A model generated the notes under the pieces. It had not been told where the DNA came from. It saw only the letters and a program-made list of their open reading frames with translations, and did no database searches. From Thalassobacter stenotrophicus (GTDB lineage: Bacteria; Pseudomonadota; Alphaproteobacteria; Rhodobacterales; Rhodobacteraceae): a stretch of DNA of 64,000 nucleotides. The translations under genes and the position numbers were made by a program. Each line of letters opens with the position of its first letter. The first letter of the stretch is position 1. Positions 1-9,446 of the stretch are shown one piece after another. The DNA lies in NCBI RefSeq assembly GCF_001458315.1, contig NZ_CYRX01000025.1:62001-126000 (forward strand), given 5' to 3'.

Positions 1-2628
1 TTCAATCAGCTACAAACCTACAAGGCCCAAATTCCATCTCTGTTCCGCACCAATGCCGCTCTAATCACCTCAGACGGGCTGCTGGCTCGTGTTGGTTCGC
101 TGAGTGCGGGTGAGGACCGTTTCATGCCCTGGCGGACCGTGACGGGCGCGCAGGATGACTTCACACCTGAAGGGCCGAAAGAGATGGAGACGCTCCTTCG
201 TGGTCTCATGCAGCCAGAAAACCTGCTGCAGTTGGTGCGGGACTTCACCGTGTTTGGCGACAAGGGTGATGGAGTTTTCAAGATCATTGCCGGGTATCAC
301 CAGTTCCACGGCGCGCGGAAGGCTCTCACCAGCGCAGTCAAAGCGGTGGATGAACACGGAGACCGCAAGGTCGGCGTGATCTGGCACACACAAGGCTCCG
401 GTAAAAGCTTTTTGATGGCATTCTTCGCGGGGCTTCTGGTCAGAGCACCTGAGATGCAAAACCCGACTATCCTTGTTGTCACCGATCGCAATGATCTGGA
501 TGATCAGCTTTACGGCACCTTTTCTTTATGTCGTGACTTGGTTCGCCAGACCCCGGAGCAGATCGCAGATAGGGATGATCTACGCCAAAAATTGGATCGG
601 CGATCTGGTGGCGTTATCTTTTCTACGCTGCAAAAGTTTTCGCCGATGGCAGGGGAGGAAGACTTCCCGATGCTCTCTGACCGCCGCAACATCGTTGTTA
701 TCGCGGACGAAGCGCACCGTAGCCAATATGGGTTTGATGCTAAGCTAGATCGCACCACTGGCGCCCGCAAATATGGTTATGCGCATTATTTGCGGCAGGC
801 CTTACCAAATGCTTCTTTCGCCGGGTTCACGGGAACGCCAATCGAAGCCGCTGACGTAAACACGCCAGCCGTTTTCGGCGACTACGTCGATGTGTACGAC
901 ATCAGTAGAGCTGTGGAAGACAAGTCTACCGTTCCGATCTACTACGAGAGCCGTCTTGCGCGGGTAGAGCTCGAAACAGAGAAGCTGCCTGAGATTGACG
1001 CCGCCGTTGACGCATTGTTCGACGATGAAACTATCTCTGAACAGGAGAAGGCTAAATCGAACTGGAGCAGCGTAGAGCGCCTTGTTGGCGCACCACCAAG
1101 ACTGGACATAGTCGCTCAGGACATAGTCGATCATTTCGAAGATCGGCTTGAGGCCATGGCCGGTAAGGGCATGATTGTCTGCATGAGCCGCGCTATTTGT
1201 GTGGATCTCTATAGTCGAATAACAGCACTACGCCCTGATTGGCATTCAGAGGATGACAAAGAGGGGGCGATCAAAGTCGTGATGACTGGGTCGGCTTCTG
1301 ATCCGCTGGAGTGGCAGCAGCATATTGGGAGCAAGATGCGCCGCGACCTCTTGGCTAAGCGAGCGCGCAATCCGGCTGATCCTCTGAAGATGGTGATTGT
1401 TCGCGATATGTGGCTGACAGGTTTCGACGCGCCTTGCATGCACACAATGTATATCGACAAGCCGATGCGTGGTCATGGTCTAATGCAGGCGATTGCGAGG
1501 GTGAACCGAGTGTTCAAAGATAAGCCCGGCGGGCTTGTAGTGGACTACATCGGTATAGGCCAGAACTTGAAGAAGGCTCTTCAGAATTACACAGCAACTG
1601 ACCGCGACCAAACCGGAATTGATGAGGAGGAAGCCGTTGCGGCGCTTCAGGAGTTGGTCGAGCGAAGTCAAAACTTCTTTTCAGGCTTTGACTATCGTGC
1701 AGGTATCGATGGGGCGCCCCAGGACCGCCTACAGGCCCTCGCTGGAGCCATGGAGTGGGCTTTAGAAAAGCAGAAGGCGCGTGCTGATAGCGCTCGTGAC
1801 GAGAAGGCCAAGAAAGCGGAGCTGACGTACTACGCCGACTTGGTCTCAAACCTGTCCAAGGCCTTCGCGCTGGGATCGGCTAGCGACTATGCCCAATCGG
1901 TCAAAGAGGAAGTTGGGTTTTTCCAAGCCGTGCGTGCGGCTTTGTCAAAGACATCACCAAAGTCTGGGATGAGTAAACGTGAGAAAGAGTTCGCTATTGG
2001 TCAGTTGATTTCTGATGCCATAGCGGATGCCAGCATCATCGATGTCCTTGCTGCGGCAGGCATGCGCACGCCTGAAATCTCTGTGCTGTCTGAAGAATTC
2101 TTGTCCGAAATCCAAAACATGGAGCACAAAAACCTCGCACTAGAGGCGTTGCGCAAGCTATTGGCTGGAGAAATCAAGGCGCGGCAGCAGAAGAACGTCG
2201 TCGAGGCAAAAGCCTTTTCAGAGCGGCTAGAAGCCGCTGTCGCGCGCTATCATGCAAACGCCATCACGAGCCTTGAAATGATCCAAGAGCTGATTGACAT
2301 GGCCAAGGATTTGCAAGCGTCTGTCCAGCGTGGTGACGATCTTGGCTTGGGCGAGGAAGAGCTAGCTTTCTATGACGCACTTGCTCAAAATGAGAGCGCC
2401 GTCGAAATGCTGGGCAACGAAGAATTGCGGAAGATTGCCCACGTCTTGGTCGAGCAGCTTCAGAAAAACGTGACAGTCGATTGGCACCTTAAGGAAAGCG
2501 CACGGGCAAAGCTCCGCATCTTAGTCCGCCGTATCCTCAAAAAGTACGGCTACCCCCCGGATTTAGCTCCGATTGCCATCACGACGGTCCTCGGGCAGGC
2601 AGAGACGCTGTTGAAGTGGGGCACATGA
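1..2628 (+). CDS. hsdR: Type I restriction enzyme R subunit (HsdR), 5' end outside window
   Basis: This is the ATP-driven translocase subunit of a type I restriction-modification complex, which moves along DNA and cuts it at a distance from the recognition site. The frame is open from base 1, so the N-terminal nuclease domain is mostly outside the window; 875 codons are visible. Visible helicase motifs are Walker A (HTQGSGKS, near base 390), the DEAH box (DEAHRSQYG, near 708), motif III FTGTPI (near 825) and a motif VI-like AIARVNR (near 1490). The C-terminal third is helical, as in HsdR proteins. HsdM and HsdS would be expected upstream. It is not clear whether it is resident chromosome or part of the island that carries the prophage. 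Confidence 0.93.
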   Translation, partial: FNQLQTYKAQIPSLFRTNAALITSDGLLARVGSLSAGEDRFMPWRTVTGAQDDFTPEGPKEMETLLRGLMQPENLLQLVRDFTVFGDKGDGVFKIIAGYHQFHGARKALTSAVKAVDEHGDRKVGVIWHTQGSGKSFLMAFFAGLLVRAPEMQNPTILVVTDRNDLDDQLYGTFSLCRDLVRQTPEQIADRDDLRQKLDRRSGGVIFSTLQKFSPMAGEEDFPMLSDRRNIVVIADEAHRSQYGFDAKLDRTTGARKYGYAHYLRQALPNASFAGFTGTPIEAADVNTPAVFGDYVDVYDISRAVEDKSTVPIYYESRLARVELETEKLPEIDAAVDALFDDETISEQEKAKSNWSSVERLVGAPPRLDIVAQDIVDHFEDRLEAMAGKGMIVCMSRAICVDLYSRITALRPDWHSEDDKEGAIKVVMTGSASDPLEWQQHIGSKMRRDLLAKRARNPADPLKMVIVRDMWLTGFDAPCMHTMYIDKPMRGHGLMQAIARVNRVFKDKPGGLVVDYIGIGQNLKKALQNYTATDRDQTGIDEEEAVAALQELVERSQNFFSGFDYRAGIDGAPQDRLQALAGAMEWALEKQKARADSARDEKAKKAELTYYADLVSNLSKAFALGSASDYAQSVKEEVGFFQAVRAALSKTSPKSGMSKREKEFAIGQLISDAIADASIIDVLAAAGMRTPEISVLSEEFLSEIQNMEHKNLALEALRKLLAGEIKARQQKNVVEAKAFSERLEAAVARYHANAITSLEMIQELIDMAKDLQASVQRGDDLGLGEEELAFYDALAQNESAVEMLGNEELRKIAHVLVEQLQKNVTVDWHLKESARAKLRILVRRILKKYGYPPDLAPIAITTVLGQAETLLKWGT

Positions 2629-2823
2629 CCCAAACTGTTACCGCTATATTCTTCCTGAACTTCAGTATGAGGTTGCTAGCGAGGTCCGAGGAGCCCCCTC
2701 GACCATCTCTCGACAGTTCGATCGGCAGCGCCAGAACCTATAAAGTGTCGGGCCAGTAGCGCAGTGATTACGCAGCCGGCACTCGTGACTATATAATCTA
2801 CAGTGTTACCGTTTGATTGGCGA

Positions 2824-3225
2824 TCATGACGACACTTTCATCTTTCCGCTAGCTGCCTGTGTACAAGCTGTCGTTACCCACTTCATGCCAATGCCGGCAT
2901 CGTCGCCCTCAGAAGGCACATGAAAGGAAACGAGAGTGTTTCCACGGAGGCGTGCATAATATTGTTTGTAGCCTACATAGCCGCCCATCGCATTCTTTGC
3001 GTTTACGGTACCACAAACTATGATGTCCCCGGCACTAGTTTGGTAAATGACTGCGTCATCTTTGAACCGTGTTGCTTCTGGATCCCTCATTTTGTCGGCT
3101 ACCAAACTTTGAACTGCCTTAACATGTCGTTGGTCGTTCGTTGGAGTTGTAGTCACCTCGATGGTATTGGGATCCACGCAAGCTGAAACCGTTAAAAGGA
3201 ATGGTAATAAGAATAACTTTTTCAT
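2824..3225 (-). CDS. Small predicted lipoprotein
   Basis: A 133-residue protein of unknown function. The N-terminus is a lipoprotein signal: basic start, hydrophobic stretch and lipobox VSAC with the cysteine at residue 16. The mature part has a second cysteine pair region (around CGTVNAKN and TTACTQ) that could form a disulfide, and is probably periplasmic and membrane-anchored. The sequence is AT-richer than its neighbours, like the exported cargo genes at 31-37 kb, which suggests transfer. It lies between hsdR and the tail-fibre end of the prophage, so it may be phage cargo or host. Confidence 0.7.
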   Translation of the reverse strand: MKKLFLLPFLLTVSACVDPNTIEVTTTPTNDQRHVKAVQSLVADKMRDPEATRFKDDAVIYQTSAGDIIVCGTVNAKNAMGGYVGYKQYYARLRGNTLVSFHVPSEGDDAGIGMKWVTTACTQAASGKMKVSS

Positions 3226-3724
3226 TATATCTCTCCTCTAAGCTGATACGCACATGAACCTTCTATCTAGTTGATATCAAAATGGTGGTGCGTCGCAACC
3301 CTGCGTATAAATTCTTGGCAATAGCGGAACCTTTAATGAAGCGACTGGCACCGTGCTTTGATATCGTAGGGGCTCCGAAGAAAATTATTACGTGATCTAT
3401 TGCCGTTTTAAACGAAAATTGCTTCTCAGACCCTGCTAGCGAATGCTGACGAAAGTGCGCCAGGAATAATCTAAAGCAAGTTGCCCACTTTATGCGGTCA
3501 ACTGAAGAGGGGGAAATGAACGCATTAATTTGCGTCGAAAAACTGGCGCATCACTAACATGTTAAGTAGCCGAAACAAAGTGGCTGGGTGGCTTCCCACG
3601 GCACGTTCGCCTCGAGACCTGCGTGAGAACAAAGGCCGCCGCGCCTGTTTCTCTCAACCCCAGCCGACTGACTGGACCGAGGGAGAGAAACCCAAAGGCC
3701 GCTTAAGAACAACGGTACGGAGCT
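3226..3724. other. Gap with an inverted repeat at the end of the phage late operon
   Basis: No convincing gene. At 3648-3690 an 8-bp inverted repeat (TTTCTCTC / GAGAGAAA) with a long spacer lies just beyond the stop codon of the last late gene. It could end the leftward late transcript, although no T-run follows it. The palindrome TTGATATCAA near 3271 lies upstream of the lipoprotein gene. I looked here for a copy of the tRNA-Tyr 3' end (an attachment site) and did not find one. Confidence 0.4.
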
Positions 3725-4954
3725 TTACGCGGCTTTGACGTTTTCGATCTCCACCACAACCATCCCCGTCAGGTGCCACACGGCCGCCATCAAGATCCCC
3801 ATATTAAACGCAAACTCGTTGGCGCAGCTCTGCTTGAAGAAGTCCCCCTCGAGGAACATGCAGGACCCCTTGCAGAGCTGGACAACGGGGCAAGCCATGC
3901 ATTCCTCCCGAAACGAAAAGTGCGTCGAGGTGTTTAGCGCAATCGCGTCGAAGTCCTCGACGTGACCGATCTTGTGCTCGCCCTTTGCCCCGGTGTTTTG
4001 GCAAGTCATCACATTGCCGCGCAAATCGACCGCGATTGTGTCCTCCCGGTCCATCCCGCATTTCTGCCCGAGGCCATCAATGCTGCGGCGCCGTTGGATC
4101 GATTGGTAGAACTCGTCGATACGATCTCCGAGCCCAAAGGCTTGTGGGTCGTTTGCCAAGGCCTCAAACATCGATTGCGTGAGGCCTCGGAGCTGGGCTG
4201 GCTCAAACCGTCCTGTGCCGAGCGCTGTGGCCGCGTCGTAGACGTTTACAACGCCCTCAAGGCCCACAAAAGCCTCAGGGCCCACCTTGTTAGCAAACCA
4301 ATCTTGCAGCTCCTTCAGATCGTGGTGCTGCTGTGTGATCACGGCGTTAAAACCGACCATCCCCGGCCGTTCAGCTAGTAGCGCGTCGATCCAGCGGCGC
4401 TTCTCAGGTTCGTCCAAGGGATCAGGCCCGCGCAGATGCTGGCCCGGCCCGTCGTGCGAAATCGTGATGCCGATGTCGTACTTTGCGATGAAGTCGAGCT
4501 TTTCGCGGTCAAAGAGCGAGCCATTGGTGATGATGGAAAACCGGGCGTTGGGGAACCGCTCGGCTAGAGCCGGCAAAAGGCGTTTGATCTTTGCCCAGTA
4601 AACAAAAGGCTCGCCGCCCCACACCTCGATCTGCTCCGGTGCGTCCATCATCCAGCCTTCGAGCTTCGTGAGGAAGTTTTCAACGTCGCTGAGCTTTGAG
4701 ATGGTTGCATCGGAGATTTGGAAGGCTTGGTTGCAATAGCTGCAGGCGTAGTTGCACGACAGGCCAAGCTGGATTTTCAACACGCGGGGCGCCCGGGATT
4801 TGCCGAGGGGCTTGTCTCTAGCCACCTTCGGCACCGAGGGAAACTCGCCGGGATCGACAGGCAGGGGCAGCCCTTCGCATTCGGAGGTGTGCGCGTTGTA
4901 GCGGATGGAACTTCTGGCACCATCAGGCGCCTCGAGGGTCAGATCAAACCACAT
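3725..4954 (-). CDS. Radical SAM/SPASM peptide-modifying enzyme in the tail-fibre operon
   Basis: A 409-residue radical S-adenosylmethionine enzyme. The cluster motif CNYACSYC has C67, C71 and C74 (CX3CX2C). The C-terminal SPASM domain is complete: C299, then GX4C ending at C318, then C352-X2-C355-X5-C361-X3-C365, and C377, enough to bind two auxiliary iron-sulfur clusters. SPASM enzymes of known function (anaerobic sulfatase maturases, sactipeptide and ranthipeptide maturases, PqqE) modify side chains of protein or peptide substrates. It is the last gene of the late operon; its start codon overlaps the end of a putative 2OG-Fe(II) oxygenase gene, and a Cys-rich fibre-like protein lies one gene further upstream. 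That protein is the obvious candidate substrate, which is inference. The N-terminal 50 residues may be a substrate-binding region. Confidence 0.9.
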   Translation of the reverse strand: MWFDLTLEAPDGARSSIRYNAHTSECEGLPLPVDPGEFPSVPKVARDKPLGKSRAPRVLKIQLGLSCNYACSYCNQAFQISDATISKLSDVENFLTKLEGWMMDAPEQIEVWGGEPFVYWAKIKRLLPALAERFPNARFSIITNGSLFDREKLDFIAKYDIGITISHDGPGQHLRGPDPLDEPEKRRWIDALLAERPGMVGFNAVITQQHHDLKELQDWFANKVGPEAFVGLEGVVNVYDAATALGTGRFEPAQLRGLTQSMFEALANDPQAFGLGDRIDEFYQSIQRRRSIDGLGQKCGMDREDTIAVDLRGNVMTCQNTGAKGEHKIGHVEDFDAIALNTSTHFSFREECMACPVVQLCKGSCMFLEGDFFKQSCANEFAFNMGILMAAVWHLTGMVVVEIENVKAA

Positions 4955-5586
4955 CAGTCAAAAAGCCTTTCTTCGAGAGCATCTGGTAGGGTGACGCGGA
5001 AGTTCGCGACCACCTGCACATGGGGGGTGCAGCCCGCATGGGGGTGCTGGTTGTGAGGAACGTGGGAAGGAAAGAAGACCGACAGCCCAGGTCGCGGATT
5101 GACAGAGAACCCATGACGGCTCTCAAAGGGCAGCCGGGCTTCGTCAAAGTAGCGCGAGGGGTCCTCGATCACAAAGCGCGGGGTCCCAACGCTGTTGATA
5201 GGCTGGCCTGCTCCACCTCCTGTTAGGAAGTGGACACAAGTCAGATCGCCCTCCCGACTGTCTTTATGCGTGGAGATGAACCCGCCGGGGGCAATAACGA
5301 GTGCGCGGTTTTCGCAATGGTCGGGATCGAGGTATTTGGCCCAGGGACCAAGCACGGTCCGTGCACAATCAAAAAGATGGGCCTTGAGCGCTTGGCCAGC
5401 ATCACTGCGCTCCAAGATCCCGCGCACCCGCCGCTTGGAGGCAGACGGGACGTCATGAGCTTCACTCCAACCAACAGCCGCAATAGCCTCATCCGCCAGC
5501 TGTCGGTTCACCGCCCAATCCACGGGCGTCTCAAAGAAGCTAACCCGGGTAGGCCAAAGCTCGAGGCTGGTTCTGCGCACCTCCAT
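4954..5586 (-). CDS. Putative 2-oxoglutarate/Fe(II)-dependent oxygenase
   Basis: A 210-residue protein with the double-stranded beta-helix signature: HKD (H107-x-D109), a distal histidine in SHVPHNQHPH (about residues 175-183) and R197 as a possible 2-oxoglutarate ligand. Such enzymes hydroxylate proteins or small molecules, and some act on Asp/Asn or Pro. I chose ATG 5586, two bases after the stop of the Cys-rich gene; an in-frame TTG at 5601 inside that gene is possible. It overlaps the radical SAM gene at its end, so the trio is translationally coupled. The substrate is unknown; a tail protein is likely from context. Confidence 0.72.
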   Translation of the reverse strand: MEVRRTSLELWPTRVSFFETPVDWAVNRQLADEAIAAVGWSEAHDVPSASKRRVRGILERSDAGQALKAHLFDCARTVLGPWAKYLDPDHCENRALVIAPGGFISTHKDSREGDLTCVHFLTGGGAGQPINSVGTPRFVIEDPSRYFDEARLPFESRHGFSVNPRPGLSVFFPSHVPHNQHPHAGCTPHVQVVANFRVTLPDALEERLFD

Positions 5587-5588
5587 GC

Positions 5589-5873
5589 TCAGCACCGGCA
5601 ATTACAGTTGCAATTGAAGTATTTCCGAACAGTTGAAACCGTAACCGCGCCACTTGTGCCGCCTCCAGAAAGACTTTCGACGTAGCAGTTTGGAGTGCAA
5701 TTGCAGTTGCTATTATAATGTTGCGGAATTCGAACGCCTGAACCGGAGTTGCCATTACTAACGCTCACGCTTGTAATGTCACCCGCACCAATGGCTGGCT
5801 TCCCGCTGATGCGGGACCAATCGATGGTACCGCTGTCGCTGATCACGATGGTTGAGCCGACTTTATAGGCCAT
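5589..5873 (-). CDS. Cys/Asn-rich small fibre-like protein, candidate substrate of the modification enzymes
   Basis: A 94-residue protein with a strong ribosome site (AAGGAGG, 5 bases before ATG). Residues 1-30 (starting MAYKVGST, with DWSRISGKPA) resemble N-termini of phage tail-fibre proteins. The rest is Gly/Ser/Thr/Val-rich with two Asn-Cys clusters: C57, C59, C63 (NCNCTPNC) and C88, C90, C92, C94 at the extreme C-terminus. Seven cysteines in 94 residues, nearly all preceded by Asn, is unusual for a cytoplasmic or virion protein. CTPN at 59-62 resembles the sulfatase-type C-x-P-x maturation motif. It sits between two putative oxygenase genes, just ahead of the radical SAM gene. I infer that it is a virion tail protein whose cysteines are modified, cross-linked or metal-binding. 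Confidence 0.8.
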   Translation of the reverse strand: MAYKVGSTIVISDSGTIDWSRISGKPAIGAGDITSVSVSNGNSGSGVRIPQHYNSNCNCTPNCYVESLSGGGTSGAVTVSTVRKYFNCNCNCRC

Positions 5874-6603
5874 GGGGGCCTCCTTGCGTTTGATGGGCTA
5901 GGATCTCGGTGAGCCCAGCCTTGCAGTGAGAATTGGGCAGGTTGATCGAGCAAAGCACCGGAATGCACATGCGCTCTTCACCCTCGAAATACGTGCTGTC
6001 GTGGGGCACGTGGCCCTCGAAGACGATCATGGAGCCGGTGCAGGGCTCGACCGCGTACCAGCCGCCGACGTAGGCGTCGGGGTTGTTGCACGGCCAGAGG
6101 CGCTTGCCGATGTTTGCCGGATCGTAAAAACGCACTGCGCCTCGATGCAGGGACGTGTCTGGGCAGTCCGCGTCCAGCGTCACCCGGGGATAATAGGTAC
6201 AAACGATGTCGGTCTGGATATGGGTGTGGGTGTTGATCCCCACGTTTTCCTTGTCAGCCCGGCGCTGCCAAAAGGTGTCGGACATCATCGAGATATCCCC
6301 GGTGTGCGCGTATCCATAGGCGAGTTGCAGATATTCGCGCACCGCCGCCGAAACCATTTGTGCAAGAGCTGCGACTTCTGGGCCTTTACGGTCCATCAGG
6401 AAGTTGTGGCGTAGATGACCGAGGTGGTTGGTTTGATCCCCCACATTGCGCCCGTCACCGGCGTCTTGAATGCGGTTGGCCACGGCATCCTCGGCCGCCA
6501 GCCCATAGAGCCGGTCGTTGAAGCCCTCGGGCATGTCCCAATGCTTGTGCATCACAAAGGCCGGGTAAATCATCTGCAGTTCAGTGGTGGTGGCGATCTC
6601 CAT
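5863..6603 (-). CDS. Putative 2OG-Fe(II) oxygenase family protein
   Basis: A 246-residue protein from ATG 6603, which overlaps the preceding stop (TGATG). Possible iron ligands are H126/H128 and D132 in NTHTHIQTD and H198/H201 in GHVPHDS; R211 may bind 2-oxoglutarate. The layout resembles the putative 2OG-Fe(II) oxygenase family seen in marine phages (TIGR02466-like). Its last 11 bases overlap the start of the Cys-rich gene, whose ribosome site lies inside this gene. Function is unknown; context points to modification of a tail component. It is not closely similar to the oxygenase at 4954-5586. Confidence 0.68.
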   Translation of the reverse strand: MEIATTTELQMIYPAFVMHKHWDMPEGFNDRLYGLAAEDAVANRIQDAGDGRNVGDQTNHLGHLRHNFLMDRKGPEVAALAQMVSAAVREYLQLAYGYAHTGDISMMSDTFWQRRADKENVGINTHTHIQTDIVCTYYPRVTLDADCPDTSLHRGAVRFYDPANIGKRLWPCNNPDAYVGGWYAVEPCTGSMIVFEGHVPHDSTYFEGEERMCIPVLCSINLPNSHCKAGLTEILAHQTQGGPHGL

Positions 6604-7508
6604 CACACGACCTCCACAATGATCTTGCCGATGGCGGTGTAATGTTCGGTGTTCACCTTGACCGAGATCCGGTCGCCGGGGCGGAGGCCCAGAGCCTCAA
6701 TCGCAAAGCTTCCTTGCCCCTGCGCGTCGGTCGCTAAACGGCGTTTAGGCAAATACCCTGCGTCGCTGTCCAGCTTAAGTGTCAGCGCATGGGGGCAGGG
6801 CGCCCCATCCCCGTTCCACTTTAACGTAATGGGCACATCTGCTCGGCCGCCGGCGGGCACAGGCACGACCTCCGTTCCCACCGCGTGGAAGTAGAACTGC
6901 TTAAACCAGACCCCATCGTTCGGGATCGTCGCATCATCAATGCGCCCGGCGACCGAGGTTCCGTTCAGCAAGATCGGGTCTTGATCGCAGAGCAACTCGA
7001 CGCGCGCTCCGGACAATGGCCCGGCGATAGGCATAAAGATCACAAGGGCGTTTGACGCCTGTGTCCGTGCCCGGTGCCGGAAAGAATAGTCCACCTTCTC
7101 GCGCGCAGATTGGGCAAAGCGGTTGCGCCACGGCAAAGGGAAGCCGTTGTTGTCGGTCATGATATCGATCAGGGCGTAGTCGGTCAGCTCATCGTGCCCG
7201 ACCATGCCGTCGAGGAAGATGTAGGAGCGGCCCTTGTAGACCGCGCCACGGGGGCACCCGGGCAGGTCGCGCACAAAGACACCATTGCCCTCCAGATCGA
7301 CAAAGCCGGCCTTGTTAAAGCTGTCCTGCGGCTTCTCGAGGGCCTCCTTCAAGTCTTGCCAAGCAATCTCGCCGATATAGTCAGGCGCGACCTGACCCTC
7401 TTGGCATGGCTCAAAAACACAGATGCCGGCGTAGGTATCCTGAACATCCACCGCGTAATGCAGCCGCGCTGTCGTGTTGTAGATGACGTGCAAACCTGTC
7501 TCGATCAT
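6603..7508 (-). CDS. Tail-fibre operon protein of unknown function
   Basis: A 301-residue protein between the collagen-like fibre and the modification genes. Residues 1-130 are mixed; the C-terminal half has beta-rich stretches with Gly/Pro turns, as in immunoglobulin-like or carbohydrate-binding phage tail domains (e.g. [17 protein letters not shown]). There is no signal peptide or membrane segment. It overlaps the upstream gene by 4 bases (ATGA) and the downstream one by TGATG, so it is made together with them. I do not recognise a family; an adhesin or baseplate accessory is most likely. Confidence 0.7.
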   Translation of the reverse strand: MIETGLHVIYNTTARLHYAVDVQDTYAGICVFEPCQEGQVAPDYIGEIAWQDLKEALEKPQDSFNKAGFVDLEGNGVFVRDLPGCPRGAVYKGRSYIFLDGMVGHDELTDYALIDIMTDNNGFPLPWRNRFAQSAREKVDYSFRHRARTQASNALVIFMPIAGPLSGARVELLCDQDPILLNGTSVAGRIDDATIPNDGVWFKQFYFHAVGTEVVPVPAGGRADVPITLKWNGDGAPCPHALTLKLDSDAGYLPKRRLATDAQGQGSFAIEALGLRPGDRISVKVNTEHYTAIGKIIVEVV

Positions 7509-8791
7509 CGGTCTTTGCCTTTCAGCTGCTCGACCTCGGCCGAGAGGTCTTTGATTGCCTCGACGAGAAGCCCTACGAGGTTGCCATATGCCAGTCGCAG
7601 CACGCCCTCTGCCTCGACGACGGCTTCAGGGGCGACGGCTTGGACGTCCTGAGCGATCAGGCCGATTTCTCGGCTTCCGCCCTCGATCATGTTGTAGGTA
7701 ACGCCTCTTAGGGCCTGCACCTTTTGGAGCGCGTCAGAGATTGGCGTGACGTTTGTCTTCAGGCGCGCGTCGGAGGACGACACGAAGTTTGGGGCCGTTA
7801 CGGTGCCGGAAAAGGTGGCACCTGAGAGCCGCGCAAATGAGCCGGCGTGCAGGCCATCTAGCTTGTCGGCATCGATGCCAGAACCAGAGCCGTCCACAGT
7901 TTTGAGCTTGTCGCGCACTTGAGCGGCTGTGTCTGGCGATCCGTTTGAACCCGCTGGCCCTTGAGGACCGACGGGGCCGGTCGCACCGGTGTTGCCCTTT
8001 GGTCCTGTGGCGCCTGTCGCCCCCTTCAGGTTTACATACCCACCCCAGGTCGATCCGGTGTAGAACCGCAGACTGGTCCCAGACCACTGATGCGCGGGTG
8101 TTGGGCCGGTTGCGCCCGTCGCGCCTTGCGGCCCGGTGGCACCGGTGTTTCCTTTCGGACCAGTGGGTCCTGTTGGACCGGCAGGGCCCTGCGGTCCTGT
8201 GGGGCCCGTTGCGCCGGTATTACCAGTGCTGCCTTTCGGACCGGTAGCACCCGTCGCGCCCTTGAGGTTTACGTAGGCTCCCCAAGTCGCCCCGTCGTAA
8301 AATCTCAGGCTTGTCCCTGACCATTGGTGATCTGGCGTCGGCCCTGTTGGTCCCGTTTGGCCTGTGTTTCCTTTATCACCTTTAGGCCCGGCCGCGCCGG
8401 CTGGCCCAACTAGGCCTTGTGGCCCGGTTGGTCCCGCTGCGCCCTGCTGTCCAGTGGCGCCCGTAATTCCCTTAGGCCCGGTTGCTCCAACTGGTCCTCG
8501 GGGGCCAATTGGGCCGTCGTCGCCCTTGGCTCCTTTGGCACCGGTGGCACCAGCGGGACCGGTAGCGCCTTGAGGGCCGGTCGGGCCTTGTGGGCCTTGC
8601 GGCCCTTGTGGGCCGGCCGATCCCGCTGGCCCTGTTTGGCCGAGTTCAATGATGCTTTCTGAGCCCGCCACTCGCTTGAGAAACAGCTTACCGTCCCGGA
8701 CGTTGACCGCGAGCTCACCTTCTCCCAATTGGGCGGTGCTGGGAACGCGCCCTGCAACCGTTGTGCGCTTAAGACTGATGGTATTTGTCAT
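7505..8791 (-). CDS. Collagen-like tail fibre with C-terminal S74 intramolecular chaperone
   Basis: A 428-residue fibre. Residues 1-50 match the start of the next fibre (MTNTISLKR... [15 protein letters not shown]). The middle, roughly 55-275, is Gly-X-Y collagen repeats interrupted twice by a near-identical block containing [11 protein letters not shown] and YVNLKGATG. The C-terminal 90 residues ([10 protein letters not shown] ... [16 protein letters not shown]) are a peptidase S74 endosialidase-type chaperone, which drives trimer folding and then cleaves itself off. It probably contacts the host surface. The repeats make this stretch prone to slippage. Confidence 0.92.
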   Translation of the reverse strand: MTNTISLKRTTVAGRVPSTAQLGEGELAVNVRDGKLFLKRVAGSESIIELGQTGPAGSAGPQGPQGPQGPTGPQGATGPAGATGAKGAKGDDGPIGPRGPVGATGPKGITGATGQQGAAGPTGPQGLVGPAGAAGPKGDKGNTGQTGPTGPTPDHQWSGTSLRFYDGATWGAYVNLKGATGATGPKGSTGNTGATGPTGPQGPAGPTGPTGPKGNTGATGPQGATGATGPTPAHQWSGTSLRFYTGSTWGGYVNLKGATGATGPKGNTGATGPVGPQGPAGSNGSPDTAAQVRDKLKTVDGSGSGIDADKLDGLHAGSFARLSGATFSGTVTAPNFVSSSDARLKTNVTPISDALQKVQALRGVTYNMIEGGSREIGLIAQDVQAVAPEAVVEAEGVLRLAYGNLVGLLVEAIKDLSAEVEQLKGKDR

Positions 8792-9381
8792 CGCGCGTCC
8801 TCCTTGAACTTTTCGAATTCAGACGACAGCTCCTTAATCGCTTCGACCAAGAGCCCGACGAGGCTCCCGTAAGCGACCCGGAGCAGGTCATCGACTTCAA
8901 AGACCGCCTCGGGGGCGACGGCCTCCACATCTTGCGCGATGAGGCCCATTTGACGGCCTGCGCGGTCGTTCATCAAAAAGGTTGCGCCGGTCAAACGCTT
9001 AACCTTCTCAAGCGCGTCGGTGATCTCGGCAATGTCAGACTTCAGGCGAACATCGGACGAAGAGACAAAGTTTGGCGCCGTCACGACACCGGAAAATGTC
9101 GCCCCGGAAAGTTGAGCGAAGTCAGCTCCTTGCTTGCCATCCAAAAGGTCAGCATCGAGCCCAGAGCCCGCCCCATCGAGGCCTTTAACTCTGTTGAAGA
9201 CGTCCTGCGAAGACAACGGCGGCGGGGTCGCATCGACGATGGTCTCCGTGCCGCTGACGTTGCGCTTAAAGAACATCTTGCCGTCGTGCGTGTTGACCGC
9301 CAGCTCCCCCAGCTCGAGCTGGGACGTTGTTGGAACCTTGCCCGGCACGGCTGAGCGCCGCATTTTAATCGTGCTTGCCAT
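8788..9381 (-). CDS. Short tail fibre with S74 chaperone domain, paralogue of the collagen-like fibre
   Basis: A 197-residue protein with the same N-terminal module as its neighbour ([15 protein letters not shown]) and the same S74 chaperone ([10 protein letters not shown] ... [16 protein letters not shown]) but no collagen stretch. Shared segments include [16 protein letters not shown] and APNFVSSSD. The pair overlap by 4 bases and look like a tandem duplication in which one copy gained or lost the collagen shaft. It may be a cap or alternative fibre on the same virion. Confidence 0.88.
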   Translation of the reverse strand: MASTIKMRRSAVPGKVPTTSQLELGELAVNTHDGKMFFKRNVSGTETIVDATPPPLSSQDVFNRVKGLDGAGSGLDADLLDGKQGADFAQLSGATFSGVVTAPNFVSSSDVRLKSDIAEITDALEKVKRLTGATFLMNDRAGRQMGLIAQDVEAVAPEAVFEVDDLLRVAYGSLVGLLVEAIKELSSEFEKFKEDAR

Positions 9382-9446
9382 ATGGCTGCCCTCTGGTTTC
9401 CCGCATGTGGGATGAAAGGGGCTTTAGCCGGCCCCTTTGTTTGGCT

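Noticed and set aside
3280-3305. TGGTGGTGCGTCGCAACCCTG as a copy of the tRNA-Tyr end (TGGTGGGCGACCCTGG)
   Set aside because: The match needs several gaps and stops after the first seven bases; not a convincing attachment core.
5540-5755. Minus-strand frame overlapping the Cys-rich gene in another phase
   Set aside because: The Cys-rich frame has the strong ribosome site and tight coupling; this one has neither.
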